Source: Cyanobacterium sp. HL-69
Lineage (GTDB): Bacteria; Cyanobacteriota; Cyanobacteriia; Cyanobacteriales; Cyanobacteriaceae
Reading direction: 5' to 3'
Assembly: GCA_002813895.1 (NCBI GenBank)
Contig: CP024912.1
Coordinates: 372,001-436,000 of the forward strand
DNA length: 64,000 nt
The position numbers and the translations under genes were made by a program. Shown here one piece after another: positions 34,371 through 44,528 of the stretch. The first letter of the stretch is position 1. Each line of letters begins with the position of its first letter. The notes beneath the pieces were generated by a model. The model was not told the DNA's origin, searched no databases, and saw nothing but the letters and a program-made list of their open reading frames with translations.

Positions 34371-35054
34371 ATGATTAAAGCAATTTTAACTGATATTGAG
34401 GGAACTACAAGTTCTATTTCTTTTGTTAAAGATGTCTTGTTTCCCTATGCTTATCAAGAAATGGAAAATTTTCTTGTTCAACATTTTAATAATGATTTTG
34501 TTTATAAACAGGCTAAAATGGTTTGTGAATTGGAGGGGTTAAAAGATGGTTGTCAACCCCGTCAAATTGCTGAAATTTTGAGGGAATGGATTAAGTGCGA
34601 TCGCAAATTAGCCCCATTAAAAGAATTACAAGGAATGATATGGGAAAAGGGCTATAAAAATGGTGATTACCAAGCCCATATCTATGAAGATGCTTATGAA
34701 AAATTAAAACACTGGCATCGACAAAATATCCCTATCTATATATATTCATCTGGCTCAGTGTATGCTCAAAAACTATTTTTTGGCTACTCAAATTATGGTA
34801 ACTTACTAAACTTATTCTCTGGTTTTTTTGATACCAATGTAGGCTATAAACAAGAAGTAGATTCTTATAATTTAATAGCAGAAAAAATGGAGTTTAAGCC
34901 AGAAGAAATATTATTTTTGTCAGACATAGAAGACGAAATAATATCAGCAGATAAAGCAGGAATGAAAACGATTTGGATAATCAGAGATGAGCAACAATTA
35001 CCAGAAAATAAACCCTACAAAATAGTTAGAAATTTTCATGAAATTAGTTTTTAG
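34371..35054 (+). CDS. mtnC: Enolase-phosphatase MtnC (E1)
   Basis: A 227-residue HAD-superfamily enzyme. It enolises and dephosphorylates diketo-methylthiopentyl-1-phosphate to acireductone, the step between MtnB and MtnD. The nucleophile motif is DIEGT with D8 and E10. YIYSSGSVYAQKLFFGYS is HAD motif II and FLSDIEDEI motif IV. With mtnB and mtnD it completes the lower salvage pathway; mtnA and the MTA phosphorylase or nucleosidase must be elsewhere. Confidence 0.95.
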   Translation: MIKAILTDIEGTTSSISFVKDVLFPYAYQEMENFLVQHFNNDFVYKQAKMVCELEGLKDGCQPRQIAEILREWIKCDRKLAPLKELQGMIWEKGYKNGDYQAHIYEDAYEKLKHWHRQNIPIYIYSSGSVYAQKLFFGYSNYGNLLNLFSGFFDTNVGYKQEVDSYNLIAEKMEFKPEEILFLSDIEDEIISADKAGMKTIWIIRDEQQLPENKPYKIVRNFHEISF

Positions 35055-35078
35055 TGAAAAAATACAAGGTATCAAACC

Positions 35079-35633
35079 ATGATTAGACAAATCTTGCCCC
35101 TTGCCCTAACCCTAACTACCCTCGTAGGTATTTCCGCCCAAGCCCAAATTCTACCATCCCCCATCAATCAAAATTCCCGTGTACCATGGTCAGAAGTAGT
35201 GGAAGATCCCTTTGATGGTAACATTGTCTATGACAAAGATTTTGGCTCTAATCATGCCACCGTCAGCAGTTGGGCAAAGGATTCTATTCGCCTCAGCTAC
35301 TTTAGGCGAGAGCAAGAAATAACCTCCTATCGTAACGTCAGGCGCACTCGAAAAGTATGGCGAAAAGATAGATATATAGAAGAAGTATATTGGGAAACAG
35401 AACCTGTTTATCGTAGTTATTGGGTGAGTAATACTCCCAAACAAATTCTATTTTCCATTAATGGGGTAGTGTATAGATATGATGGACAGAGAGTTTCTGA
35501 TGAGTTAGCCAGTGCGCTCGCCAATGCCCCAGAAGGTAATATGAGAATACGCCTAGTGTGGGAAGACCAACGTACCCAAGATGTTATGATTGGTGGAGGT
35601 ACAGTCAGGGCATGGCAACAAATTTTTATGTAG
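35079..35633 (+). CDS. Uncharacterised exported protein
   Basis: A 184-residue protein with a clear signal peptide (about 1-22, cleaved after AQA). The mature part is rich in aromatic and charged residues (YRNVRRTRKVWRKDRYIEEVYWE) and ends in a beta-rich region with INGVVYRYDGQRVSDELA. I do not recognise a named family, though similar proteins seem to exist in other cyanobacteria. It lies 24 bp after mtnC and may be transcribed with the mtn genes, but no pathway link is apparent. Confidence 0.75.
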   Translation: MIRQILPLALTLTTLVGISAQAQILPSPINQNSRVPWSEVVEDPFDGNIVYDKDFGSNHATVSSWAKDSIRLSYFRREQEITSYRNVRRTRKVWRKDRYIEEVYWETEPVYRSYWVSNTPKQILFSINGVVYRYDGQRVSDELASALANAPEGNMRIRLVWEDQRTQDVMIGGGTVRAWQQIFM

Positions 35634-35650
35634 CTTAGAGGAAAATAAAT

Positions 35651-36511
35651 TTAATCGTCAATACTGCAATTAGGGCGATTATTAATAAATCTATCAGCAA
35701 CTCCAAACCAATCCCCAACTATCTCCCTTTCCTCACTCGAATTAATAACCCTATCAATCAACTCCTTCCAATCAGGATCATTTTCTGGCAAAATTAAACC
35801 ATACCTTTCGCAAGTAACAGGAGTTTCAGGTAATAAAATAAAATCTCTTGTTAAAGACATACTCAAAGAAGTAGCCGCCCCCAAAAGAAGAATACCATCA
35901 TCAGCAAAAGCATCTATCCTGTCATTTTCTACTGCCCTAACCCCTAAAGCACTACCATTCGCCCCTCGATATAAACTAATTTGGGCTTGGGGGAATCTTT
36001 GTCTAACATATTCCTCCGTTGTCGTATCGCCTAAAACTCCAATTCTTATATCCTCAATGGCTGTATCATCAATTAATTGTCTCGCCTTATCCCTTGCTAC
36101 CAAAAATTGAGTACCTGTCACAAAAAAAGGTTGAGAAAAGGACACCTGATAATTTTCTACTTCTCGGATAGTATTTGCACCACATTCCAAGTCAACAATG
36201 CCATCCTGTACAATTTGAAAACGATTACTTAAATTAGAGCTAAAAATATGAGTGGTAATAATATTACGATTTAAACTTTGCTTTAACTCCTTTTTAATTA
36301 GATTAACTAAATCTAAGCAAATCCCCTGCAACTCTCCATTATTATCCCTATAACTAAGGGGAATTTCATTGGGATTAATACCAATTCTTAACAAACCCTT
36401 TGATTCTATTCTTTCTAATACCGTATCCGCCCTCACAGAAGAATTAACAAACAAATTAATTCCTGAAAGAAGACTAATAGTTAAGACTTTGATCAGTTTT
36501 TTCCCTATCAT
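35651..36511 (-). CDS. Amino-acid-type (family 3) extracellular solute-binding protein
   Basis: A 286-residue periplasmic binding protein with a signal peptide (about 1-28, cleavage after VRA). The SBP_bac_3 fold shows LLRIGINPNEIPLSYRDNNGELQGICLDLV, the domain-crossing FSQPFFVTGTQFLVA and IRIGVLGDTTTEEYVRQRFP. GANG and DAFADDGILL belong to the second lobe. The C-terminal DWFGVADRF is near its normal end. No permease or ATPase is adjacent, so ligand and transporter are unknown; amino acids are typical for the family. Confidence 0.85.
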   Translation of the reverse strand: MIGKKLIKVLTISLLSGINLFVNSSVRADTVLERIESKGLLRIGINPNEIPLSYRDNNGELQGICLDLVNLIKKELKQSLNRNIITTHIFSSNLSNRFQIVQDGIVDLECGANTIREVENYQVSFSQPFFVTGTQFLVARDKARQLIDDTAIEDIRIGVLGDTTTEEYVRQRFPQAQISLYRGANGSALGVRAVENDRIDAFADDGILLLGAATSLSMSLTRDFILLPETPVTCERYGLILPENDPDWKELIDRVINSSEEREIVGDWFGVADRFINNRPNCSIDD

Positions 36512-36614
36512 TTATATCAGTAAAGCAAAGATTTCACTATAACTATAGTCCATCTTATTTGATTTTTAGTTCTGAACAACATAGCTTTATAAAGGCATTG
36601 CTAAATTTTGCCAT

Positions 36615-36644
36615 AAAAAAATCCCCTCTCCCGTAGGAGAAGGG
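36615..36644 (-). terminator. Terminator of ndhD
   Basis: The stem CCCCTCTCC/GGAGAAGGG (36623-36631 with 36636-36644, one bulge) is followed on the minus strand by ATTTTTTTATGG, 43 bp beyond the ndhD stop. Confidence 0.7.
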
Positions 36645-36686
36645 TTGATGATGAAAATTTTAAAAAGTTAACAACGAAACCTTTTA

Positions 36687-38393
36687 TTAATCGTTAATCT
36701 TTAAATCCTGATTCATTGCCACTTTTTCCACTACATCAGGAGAATTGACAAACTTATTACCAAAACGAGGATTAGTAACGGCAACCTGCTGATAAGATTC
36801 CGTAACATGGGCATTTATTGCTACAGTTTTGACATCATATAACTGAGTCGCCAACTTAGGATATAAACCCACCCCAATGATGAGGATAAGGAAAGAAGCG
36901 GCAATAAAAATCTCTCTGGGTTTAGCATCTTCATATTTTGCATTCATGGGCAAAATACAATCATTACCAAAACAAACAGGCTCATCATTATCTTCGTCAG
37001 AGTTAATTATATTAGTAGGTACTCCTAAATTACACATCAAAGTTTGGTCTGAGCTATAAAATAGTTGTCTTAACATGGAGAGTAGGTAAATAGGAGTTAA
37101 AATTAAACCCACAGCACTTAGGAGGATGGTTACGGTGCGGAAAGTTGAGCCGTAAATATCACTATTGCTATAACCCACAAATACTGCTAATTCACTGACA
37201 AAACCACTCATCCCGGGTAGGGCAAGGGATGCCATGGCACCTGCGGTGAAGAGGGCAAAAACTTTGGGCATTACTTTTCCGATATTACCCATTTCGTCTA
37301 AGTACATGGTCTTAGTGCGATCGTATGTTACCCCAGCGAGGAAGAATAGTAAAGCGGCAATTAGTCCATGGGATAACATTTGTAACATTGCCCCACTAAT
37401 ACCTAAGTCAGTAAACGAGGCGATACCAATCAAGACAAATCCCATGTGAGATACGGAGGAGTAAGCTAGACGGCGTTTCATGTTGGTTTGTCCAAAGGAA
37501 GCGAAAGCACCATAGACAATGTTTACTACTCCTAGGATAACAAGGAGAGGAGCATAATAAACATGGGCTTCGGAAAGTAAACCGAGGTTTAGACGAATTA
37601 AGCCATAACCACCCATTTTTAATAGTACCCCTGCCAAAATCATTGATACGGGGGAAGATGCTTCTCCATGGGCATCTGGTAGCCATGTATGGAGGGGGAA
37701 AACGGCCAATTTTACGCCGAAGGCAACTAATAAACCACCGTAAAGAAGTAATTCTAGGCTGAGAGGATAGTCTTTAATGCCTAGTTGCACCATATCAAAG
37801 GTGATTTCTCCTCCACCGTATAATGCCATGCCCAATCCTGCGATGAGAATGAAGATGGATGCAAGGGCGGTATAGAGTAGAAATTTGGTAGCAGCGTAGC
37901 GACGTTTTTTACCACCCCAAATGGAGACGAGGAGATATACTGGAACTAATTCTAGTTCCCACATGATAAAGAGTAATAATATATCTTGGGCTACAAATAC
38001 GCCGATTTGGGCGGAATAAAGTAATAATAATAAAAAATAAAATAGTTTTGGTTTACGATCTACTTGCCAAGCGGAAAAAATAGCTAGGGTGCTTACAAAT
38101 CCTGCTAATAAGACTAGGGGCATGGATAAACCATCTACGGACACAGCCCAATTTAACCCGATATTGGGTATCCAGCTATAACTTTCGACTAATTGTAAGT
38201 TGGGGTTGTTGATGTAGTAGTGTTGCCAAAAAACGTAACACATTAAAACGAAGTCTGCTATGCCTACTCCTAACGCATACCATCGAAGGGCTTTGCTTTT
38301 CTTATCGGGAATGAGGGGTATGGGTAAGGCTGCGATTAGGGGCAGGGCTATAATTGCGGTGAGCCAAGGAAATTGATCCGCTATCATATACAC
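36687..38393 (-). CDS. ndhD: NAD(P)H-quinone oxidoreductase subunit 4 (NdhD1/D2 type)
   Basis: A 568-residue membrane subunit of the NDH-1 complex. It belongs to the proton-pumping antiporter-like family. About fourteen helices are present. The [18 protein letters not shown] segment holds the key glutamate of helix 5, and [28 protein letters not shown] is the helix 7-8 signature. The length and end match NdhD1/NdhD2 used in respiration and cyclic electron flow, not the CO2-uptake forms D3/D4. A hydrophilic loop with [14 protein letters not shown] (about 475-490) precedes the last helix. The gene stands alone, typical of ndhD2; which paralogue it is cannot be settled here. Confidence 0.92.
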   Translation of the reverse strand: MYMIADQFPWLTAIIALPLIAALPIPLIPDKKSKALRWYALGVGIADFVLMCYVFWQHYYINNPNLQLVESYSWIPNIGLNWAVSVDGLSMPLVLLAGFVSTLAIFSAWQVDRKPKLFYFLLLLLYSAQIGVFVAQDILLLFIMWELELVPVYLLVSIWGGKKRRYAATKFLLYTALASIFILIAGLGMALYGGGEITFDMVQLGIKDYPLSLELLLYGGLLVAFGVKLAVFPLHTWLPDAHGEASSPVSMILAGVLLKMGGYGLIRLNLGLLSEAHVYYAPLLVILGVVNIVYGAFASFGQTNMKRRLAYSSVSHMGFVLIGIASFTDLGISGAMLQMLSHGLIAALLFFLAGVTYDRTKTMYLDEMGNIGKVMPKVFALFTAGAMASLALPGMSGFVSELAVFVGYSNSDIYGSTFRTVTILLSAVGLILTPIYLLSMLRQLFYSSDQTLMCNLGVPTNIINSDEDNDEPVCFGNDCILPMNAKYEDAKPREIFIAASFLILIIGVGLYPKLATQLYDVKTVAINAHVTESYQQVAVTNPRFGNKFVNSPDVVEKVAMNQDLKIND

Positions 38394-38604
38394 TTTTTCT
38401 ATATTTTCTTGAGTGGATAAACTATATCATAGTTTTGTTACGTTTTGTAAAATCTTGTAAAAAGTTTTTTTTCTTTTCTTTGAAGATGACTAATTATCAA
38501 GTTTTTTAGAGTTTTTGTTATCGGTTTTCCGTAAGTCGTAGAGAGATATTCTGAACTAAAATAGTAGTTATAGTAATAATATTTAGGTTCTAAAAACAAA
38601 ATAT

Positions 38605-39333
38605 ATGGCTACAAGTAGTAATTTTCGTGGGGCTATTAAAAACGCCCAAAATAAAGCCTTAGTAGGCCCTAACGTCATCCCCAATGCGTTACCATACTTG
38701 GGTGGTGGCTTAGTTTTAACCGCTGTGGGTACTTATGGGGGTTTGGGTGTAATTCGCTCTAATCCTGGTATTTTTATGACCACTTTTTTTGTGGCTTTGG
38801 TGGCTGAATTGGTCTTATTTTTCGTGGTGAGAGGCATTGCGGAGAGGGCTAACAATTCTACTGCTTTACCTTTGTTGGCGGTGTACAGTCTTTTGTCTGG
38901 TTATACTCTCAGTGGTCTAGTTTTCGTTGCTTTGGGTACTGATGGGGTAGGAATTAATGGCGTTGCGATCGCAGCTTTGGGTTGTGGTGTAACGTTCATT
39001 GCAGCCCGAAATATTGGCTCTAACCTATCAGAAGAGGATGGTTTAGCCCTCACAAAAACTGTATCTATGGCCATGATTGGTTTGGTGGTGGTATTGGTAG
39101 GACAGTTAATTTTTAGCCTCTTTGGAGTATATACTCCTAGTTGGCTAGAGGTAGGAATTTCTGGTTTTGGAGTATTTCTTTTTGCGGGGGTTTCTGTGGT
39201 AGATTTTTACATTTTACCCCGTACTTACAGAGATGAGCAGTATCTTAGCGCTGCTTTATCGATGTATTTAACCTACATTAACTTGTTTATATTTATCCTT
39301 AGATTACTTATTGCCATCAACGGCCGTGACTAA
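38605..39333 (+). CDS. Bax inhibitor-1/YccA-family membrane protein
   Basis: A 242-residue protein with seven predicted helices (first at about 29-48). The family pattern is visible in YSLLSGYTLSGLVFVALG and in the end region FGVFLFAGVSVVDFYILPRTYRDEQYLSAALSMYLTYINLFIFILRLL, with the conserved aspartates of the di-aspartyl pH sensor. BI-1 proteins are Ca2+/H+ leak channels or protease regulators; the role in cyanobacteria is unknown. It is transcribed alone and ends at a good terminator. Confidence 0.88.
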   Translation: MATSSNFRGAIKNAQNKALVGPNVIPNALPYLGGGLVLTAVGTYGGLGVIRSNPGIFMTTFFVALVAELVLFFVVRGIAERANNSTALPLLAVYSLLSGYTLSGLVFVALGTDGVGINGVAIAALGCGVTFIAARNIGSNLSEEDGLALTKTVSMAMIGLVVVLVGQLIFSLFGVYTPSWLEVGISGFGVFLFAGVSVVDFYILPRTYRDEQYLSAALSMYLTYINLFIFILRLLIAINGRD

Positions 39334-39372
39334 TCATTCATTCCTCTAAAGATTTTTTTTCATACTAATCAT

Positions 39373-39415
39373 AAAACCCTTAAAGTCTTTATTTGAAGAG
39401 TTTGAGGGTTTTTTA
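39373..39415 (+). terminator. Terminator of the BI-1 gene
   Basis: AAAACCCT (39373-39380) pairs with AGGGTTTT (39405-39412), giving a stem with a 24-base loop that contains smaller pairs. A T-run follows. It lies 40 bp after the stop. Confidence 0.7.
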
Positions 39416-39656
39416 TTGCAGTAATTTATAGTTATTAATTTTCAGTATTATTTTTGATTTATTCTCTTAATAAATATCAAATTAAGATGAACATTAACCG
39501 AACATCCTTAGAGGGATTACCGTTCTATTAATATGTTTTTATTTTTAGAAAAGTATCGTAACATAGTAATAGCAATATTAAATATTATTTTTAATAATCG
39601 TCTTCCTAAAACAAGCGATTTAAATTATTCACTCAATCAAGGAGACATCTCAATAC
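39416..39656 (+). other. A+T-rich leader region before the S2P protease gene
   Basis: About 240 bp with no ORF. It must contain the promoter of the protease gene. The only clear element is AAGGAGA at 39642-39648, a Shine-Dalgarno sequence about 9 bases before the ATG. Confidence 0.5.
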
Positions 39657-40835
39657 ATGAACAACAATAATATTAGAGTGGGAAACTTATTTGGAATTCC
39701 CTTTTATATCAACCCCTCATGGTTTTTTATCTTAGGTTTAATGACTCTTACCTATGGGGGGCAATTGGCGTTTACCACACAACTTCCTGGGATAATTCCT
39801 TGGTTAGTAGGTTTATTCGCTTCCTTGTTACTTTTTGCCTCCGTATTAGCCCATGAATTAGGTCATAGTTTTGTGGCAATTTCTCAGGGTATTGAAGTCA
39901 AATCTATTACATTATTTATCTTTGGGGGTTTAGCATCCCTAGAAAGAGAATCTAAATCTCCAGGAGAAGCCTTTGCCGTTGCGATCGCAGGACCCCTTGT
40001 AAGTATAATATTATTTGCTATCTTTACCGTTATTCAAACAACTACTCCCCTGCCTCTAGCCCTATCCTTGGTAGTATCCTTACTAGCTTACATCAACCTC
40101 ATCTTGGCATTATTCAACATGATTCCTGGCTTACCCCTCGATGGTGGTAACGTACTAAAAGCAATCGTGTGGAAAATTACAGGAAATCCCCAAAAAGGAG
40201 TTATCTTTGCTGGACGTTTTGGACAGTTTTTCGGTTGGACAGCGGTTATCATCGGTGCTTTAGGTACACTAAACGTTTTACCCTTTGGTAACTTTTGGAC
40301 AGTTTTAATCGGTTGGTTTTTACTACAAAATGCAGGAAATGCAGCCCAGTCAGCCCAATTAGAAGATAAATTAAACCACTTCAGCGCCGCAGAAGCCGTC
40401 ACCGAAGAAAGCCCTATAGTAAAACAAGATATAACCCTCAGAGAATTTGCTAATAACTATATTATCGGGAAACAACCTTGGCGCAAATTTCTTGTTACCG
40501 ACGAAGAAAGTATCTTGGTAGGAGTGTTAGAAGTAGAAGACTTAAAAAGTATTTCCACCCATCTTTGGGGTGAAACCACAGTGAAAGAGTTAATGAAATC
40601 CTATGAAGACGTCAAAACCGTCAGCGATACAGAAACCCTTCTCGAAGTAGTTAAAATGCTCGAACTACAAAAAGAATCCGAATTAGCCGTCGTAAAAGAA
40701 GATGGTACCCTATTAGGATTAGTAGAGAAAAAAGGAATCACCCAACTGTTACAATCTCGGAGAGAACAACAAGTTTCTCAAAAACAACCACAAGCGGTGG
40801 AATCTTCTTTCCAAAAGTCTAGCAGTAGTGAGTAA
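39657..40835 (+). CDS. Site-2 protease family (M50B) protein with CBS pair
   Basis: A 392-residue membrane zinc protease. The zinc motif HELGH is at 66-70 and the third ligand lies in GLPLDGGN (D162). Six helices span about 18-225. A CBS pair (about 250-375) is attached to the C-terminus and likely binds adenine nucleotides, as in SpoIVFB-like proteases where CBS domains link proteolysis to ATP. The ending is glutamine- and serine-rich. The substrate is unknown; regulated release of a membrane-bound factor is the usual role. Confidence 0.9.
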   Translation: MNNNNIRVGNLFGIPFYINPSWFFILGLMTLTYGGQLAFTTQLPGIIPWLVGLFASLLLFASVLAHELGHSFVAISQGIEVKSITLFIFGGLASLERESKSPGEAFAVAIAGPLVSIILFAIFTVIQTTTPLPLALSLVVSLLAYINLILALFNMIPGLPLDGGNVLKAIVWKITGNPQKGVIFAGRFGQFFGWTAVIIGALGTLNVLPFGNFWTVLIGWFLLQNAGNAAQSAQLEDKLNHFSAAEAVTEESPIVKQDITLREFANNYIIGKQPWRKFLVTDEESILVGVLEVEDLKSISTHLWGETTVKELMKSYEDVKTVSDTETLLEVVKMLELQKESELAVVKEDGTLLGLVEKKGITQLLQSRREQQVSQKQPQAVESSFQKSSSSE

Positions 40836-40871
40836 TCCCAAGGGAAAACAAAATTAATTAGTTTTCCCCAT

Positions 40872-40899
40872 CCCCCTCCATAAGGAGGAGGGATTTTTT
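40872..40899 (+). terminator. Terminator of the S2P protease gene
   Basis: CCCCCTCC (40872-40879) pairs with GGAGG/AGGG (40884-40892), loop ATAA, followed by ATTTTTT on the plus strand. Confidence 0.8.
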
Positions 40900-40918
40900 G
40901 TAGAAAAAAAAGCTAAAA

Positions 40919-41224
40919 CTACTCCTCTTCATCCTCTTGTAATAGCTTTTCACACAAACTTTTTAGCCTCATTCGGGGAATATAAGGCCATCCGCCCATT
41001 TCTTCCATATGACGTACCAAAAGATAGAGACGATGGCGATTAGTAGGTAACGCAGGGGACAAAAAATTGTCATTAACGCCACGATGGGTTGCTTCTAACT
41101 CTCTTAAAACGTGTAATATTTTTAGGCAGTCTCCCTCACAGCTTTCTGCCAATTCTGTTATTTGCTTGTTAATTGATTCTATTTTGTCTTGTAGTTCGTG
41201 ATGTTTTAGTTCTTGATTTTCCAT
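40919..41224 (-). CDS. Conserved cyanobacterial protein, 101 residues
   Basis: A small soluble helical protein. N-terminal heptads (LQDKIESINKQITELAES) suggest a coiled coil. The block GDCLKILHVLRELEATHR, then FLSPALPTNRHRLYLLVRHMEEMGGWPYIPRMRL, is strongly conserved-looking and recalls hypothetical proteins found throughout cyanobacteria. Function unknown. It is divergent from the ArsA/Get3 gene. Confidence 0.8.
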   Translation of the reverse strand: MENQELKHHELQDKIESINKQITELAESCEGDCLKILHVLRELEATHRGVNDNFLSPALPTNRHRLYLLVRHMEEMGGWPYIPRMRLKSLCEKLLQEDEEE

Positions 41225-41236
41225 TCCTGTTAATAT

Positions 41237-41261
41237 GATTATCCCACTGTCAATGATAATC
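41237..41261. promoter_or_regulatory. Inverted repeat GATTATC-N11-GATAATC
   Basis: The two 7-base arms (41237-41243 and 41255-41261) form an inverted repeat 13 bp upstream of the 101-residue gene on the minus strand. The right half (AATGATAATC) resembles half of a Fur box. A repressor site is possible but unproven. Confidence 0.25.
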
Positions 41262-41427
41262 AGTTGAGCTTAGATTTATCTAGTTTTTTTGAAAATATTT
41301 GAGTAGAGTTAATTTTTAAAAGCCCAGATTTCGGTAAACACCCCACAAGTTCGTTACAAAACGTTATATTCTAAAGGAATAGAAATAATAATATCTTCAA
41401 TCATAAAAAGTATAGTTAGGTATAAAA

Positions 41428-42609
41428 ATGCGAGTAATTTTGATGACAGGGAAAGGTGGAGTTGGAAAAACCTCCGTTGCTGCCGCCACTGGTTTAAGGT
41501 GCGCTGAATTAGGACATAAAACGTTAGTACTAAGTACAGATCCAGCCCATTCCCTAGCAGACAGTTTTGATCTAGAATTAGGTCATGAACCCAAAAAAGT
41601 GAAAGAAAATCTTTGGGGTGCCGAATTAGATGCTCTCATGGAGTTAGAAGGTAATTGGGGTGCAGTCAAAAAATATATTACCGAAGTTTTACAGGCAAGA
41701 GGCTTGGATGGGGTACAGGCAGAAGAATTAGCTATCTTACCAGGGATGGATGAAATTTTTGGCTTGGTAAGGATGAAACGCCATTATGATGAAGGGGAAT
41801 TTGATGTTTTAATCATTGATTCTGCACCCACTGGCACCGCCCTCAGACTCCTTAGTCTTCCTGAAGTGGGGGGATGGTACATGAGAAGGTTTTATAAACC
41901 TTTACAGAGTATGTCAGCCACTTTAAGACCTTTATTTGAGCCTTTCTTTAAGCCTATTACAGGTTTTTCTTTGCCCACCAATGAGGTAATGGATGCCCCC
42001 TATGAGTTTTATCAGCAAATAGAGGCGCTGGAAAAAGTATTGACGGATAATACTCAAACCTCTGTACGGTTAGTGACGAATCCTGAAAAAATGGTTATTA
42101 AGGAGTCTTTGAGAGCCCATGCTTATCTTAGTCTTTATGGTGTTTCTGTGGATTTAGTAATAGCTAATAGAATTATACCTGATCAAGTGGATGATCCTTT
42201 TTTCCAAAAATGGAAAGAAAATCAATCGGTTTATAAAGAGGAAATCCATGAAAATTTCCATCCTCTACCAGTGAAGGAGGTGCCTTTATTCTCTGAGGAG
42301 ATGTGCGGTTTAGAGGCGTTAGAGCGTTTGAAGGATACTTTATATAAAGATGAGGATCCTAGTCAGGTGTATTATGAAGAAAATACGATTAGGGTGATTC
42401 AAGAGGATTCTAATTATAGTTTGGAGTTGTATTTACCTGGTATTCCCAAAGATCAAATTAAGCTCAATAAAACAGGGGATGAGTTGAATGTGAGAATTGG
42501 TAATCACCGTCGTAATTTGGTATTACCTCAAGCCTTGGCTGCTTTACAACCTTCGGGGGCAAAAATTGAGGATGATTATCTGAAAATTAAGTTTGCTAGT
42601 GCTTCTTAA
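41428..42609 (+). CDS. ArsA/Get3-family ATPase with C-terminal HSP20-like domain
   Basis: A 393-residue P-loop ATPase of the SIMIBI class. It has deviant Walker [11 protein letters not shown] (7-16), switch [11 protein letters not shown] (about 38-47) and switch [16 protein letters not shown] (about 129-142). The helical insert and A-loop follow. The last 85 residues (about 310-393), starting [28 protein letters not shown], form the ArsA_HSP20 (alpha-crystallin-like) domain. Chloroplast and cyanobacterial homologues of this type are implicated in tail-anchored protein targeting rather than arsenite export, and no ars genes are adjacent. Confidence 0.9.
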   Translation: MRVILMTGKGGVGKTSVAAATGLRCAELGHKTLVLSTDPAHSLADSFDLELGHEPKKVKENLWGAELDALMELEGNWGAVKKYITEVLQARGLDGVQAEELAILPGMDEIFGLVRMKRHYDEGEFDVLIIDSAPTGTALRLLSLPEVGGWYMRRFYKPLQSMSATLRPLFEPFFKPITGFSLPTNEVMDAPYEFYQQIEALEKVLTDNTQTSVRLVTNPEKMVIKESLRAHAYLSLYGVSVDLVIANRIIPDQVDDPFFQKWKENQSVYKEEIHENFHPLPVKEVPLFSEEMCGLEALERLKDTLYKDEDPSQVYYEENTIRVIQEDSNYSLELYLPGIPKDQIKLNKTGDELNVRIGNHRRNLVLPQALAALQPSGAKIEDDYLKIKFASAS

Positions 42610-42639
42610 GAGTTAAAGGTATCTGAGAATTGAGTTTTT

Positions 42640-42672
42640 GGTGGGTATTTATTGCCCACCTTATTTTTTTTT
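42640..42672 (+). terminator. Terminator of the ArsA/Get3 gene
   Basis: GGTGGG (42640-42645) pairs with CCCACC (42655-42660), followed by TTATTTTTTTTT. The T-run overlaps the stop of the convergent permease gene. Confidence 0.85.
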
Positions 42673-43696
42673 AATAGCGAATTCTAGGATCAATATAAGC
42701 ATTGATGATGTCAATGGCTATACTGGCTATAACTACAATAATGCCGAAAAATACCATAATTCCTTGTACGGTGGGATAGTCTCTTTGGGATATGGCCTCA
42801 TATAGTCTGTTGCCTAAACCAGGCCAAGAAAAGGTTACTTCTGTTAACACAGCCCCTCCGAGTAGGGCAGCAAAGGTTAAACCCATGACGGTGATAACGG
42901 GAATGAGGGCGTTTTTAAAGGCATGGGCAAAAAGAATACGACTTTTGGGAATACCTCTGGCCCTAGCGGCTTCTACATAGTCTGATTGAAGGGTTTTTTT
43001 GAGGTTTACTCTGACTATCCTTTCAAAAATGCCACTGATTAAGATGCCGAGGGTAAGGGAGGGCAGCGCTACGTAGTGGAGGGCTGTAAAAAATTGACCA
43101 ACATTAAGGGTTAGAAGACTGTCTAAGACGTATAAGCCTGTTATTTTTGTGGGGGTTGTCATGCCTACGGGGAAGCGGGTGCCGAGGGGAAACCATTTTA
43201 GTTGTACGGAAAAGACAATTTGCATTACCATACCCATCCAAAACAAAGGCAAGGCGTAGGTGATGATGCCGAATAGTCTCCCCGCCACATCAAAAATAGT
43301 ATTGGGTTTTGAGGCGGAAATTAGTCCTATTCCCACTCCAAGGGCTATCGCCACTACCATGGCAAACAAGGATAATTCAACGGTGGCAGGAAAATATTGA
43401 CCAATAACTTCCTTTACTTCCAAGCCACGGCTGGTAATGGAAGAACCTAAATCAAAGCGCAATAACTGCCCTAAATAAGTAAGATATTGTACCCACAAAG
43501 GCTGATTTAAGCCCATTTGTTCTCTTAGTGCTTGTTTGGCTGATTCTGGCGCTCTACCACCCAAGATAGCATCGGCTGGGTCTCCGGGGGTAGCTCTTAG
43601 CAACAAAAAAACGATTGTTACAATAGTCCACAACATTAATGGAGCGAGTAAAATACGGGCAACTATATAATACTGTAAAGACTTGGAACGGGACAT
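42671..43696 (-). CDS. ABC transporter permease, DppB/OppB type
   Basis: A 341-residue inner-membrane permease for peptides, nickel or related solutes. It has six helices. The N-terminal LLRATPGDPADAILGG and REQMGLNQPLWVQYLTYLGQLLRFDLG are typical of the DppB group, and the EAA loop is DYVEAARARGIPKSRILFAHAFKNAL (about 240-265). The expected DppC, ATPases and binding protein are not next to it, which is common in cyanobacteria. The ATG at 43696 gives a normal N-terminus. Confidence 0.9.
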   Translation of the reverse strand: MSRSKSLQYYIVARILLAPLMLWTIVTIVFLLLRATPGDPADAILGGRAPESAKQALREQMGLNQPLWVQYLTYLGQLLRFDLGSSITSRGLEVKEVIGQYFPATVELSLFAMVVAIALGVGIGLISASKPNTIFDVAGRLFGIITYALPLFWMGMVMQIVFSVQLKWFPLGTRFPVGMTTPTKITGLYVLDSLLTLNVGQFFTALHYVALPSLTLGILISGIFERIVRVNLKKTLQSDYVEAARARGIPKSRILFAHAFKNALIPVITVMGLTFAALLGGAVLTEVTFSWPGLGNRLYEAISQRDYPTVQGIMVFFGIIVVIASIAIDIINAYIDPRIRY

Positions 43697-43772
43697 GGGT
43701 TAATATTTTATTGTCAAAACCTTTGAAATATATCTTACAGTATGCTTTGCTTAACAGATCTCTTCGAGAATA

Positions 43773-44396
43773 TTAACTATTAAAACTTTTTTTCTGTTGG
43801 TAATATTTGATGAGGAAAGAAGCACCAATCCAAACTCCCACAATGAGTAAACCCAATAAACCAAACTTAGCGATTAATGATACTAATTCGGGTAAGGGAA
43901 CAATTCTACCCACAAAGTAAGAAAGGGTAACAATCACTGATGCCCAAACCGTTGCCCCTGTAAAGTTGAAAAATAAAAATTTACCGTAATTCATCTCGGT
44001 AATTCCTGCAATGGGACCGGCAAAAATTCTTAATAAGGTAACAAAACGCCCGAAAAATATCGCTTTTCCAGCATTCTCATTAAATTTATGCTTGGCGATC
44101 GCCAATTGTGTCTCTTCAAGACGAAAAATTCTGGCAAACTTCACAAAAAGTGACCATCCCCCAATCCTGCCCAACCAATAACCACAGTTATCACCGATAA
44201 CGGCACCGAGAATGGCACTAAATAAAACCCACCAATAATTTAACTCACCGCTACCTGCTAAAAATCCTCCGATTACGGTGATAGTTTCTCCAGGTAAAGG
44301 AATACCAGTATTTTCTAGGGCAATACCTACAAAAACTGCCCAGTAACCATATTCTTGAGCTAATTCCTGCATTTGCTCTAATGAGAAAAATTCCAT
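43773..44396 (-). CDS. DedA-family membrane protein
   Basis: A 207-residue VTT/DedA protein, a likely flippase for polyprenyl phosphate or phospholipid. It shows the family markers ENTGIPLPGETITVIGGFLAG (28-48), IGDNCGYWLGRIGG (66-79) and FFGRFVTLLRIFAGPIAG (about 113-130), including the conserved R-x3-R pattern. Four to five hydrophobic segments are predicted. It is transcribed in the same direction as the DppB-type permease, 76 bp away. Confidence 0.92.
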   Translation of the reverse strand: MEFFSLEQMQELAQEYGYWAVFVGIALENTGIPLPGETITVIGGFLAGSGELNYWWVLFSAILGAVIGDNCGYWLGRIGGWSLFVKFARIFRLEETQLAIAKHKFNENAGKAIFFGRFVTLLRIFAGPIAGITEMNYGKFLFFNFTGATVWASVIVTLSYFVGRIVPLPELVSLIAKFGLLGLLIVGVWIGASFLIKYYQQKKSFNS

Positions 44397-44528
44397 AATG
44401 ATAAGACTTTTTGATTACTTGACAGATACATAACTTAATTAATCTTAACTCAATGAGAGGGCTTTTAGGGCAAGAAAAACACCCTGATTACTTGATTTAC
44501 CTTGAATCAGTGCCACGGGATAAGATAG

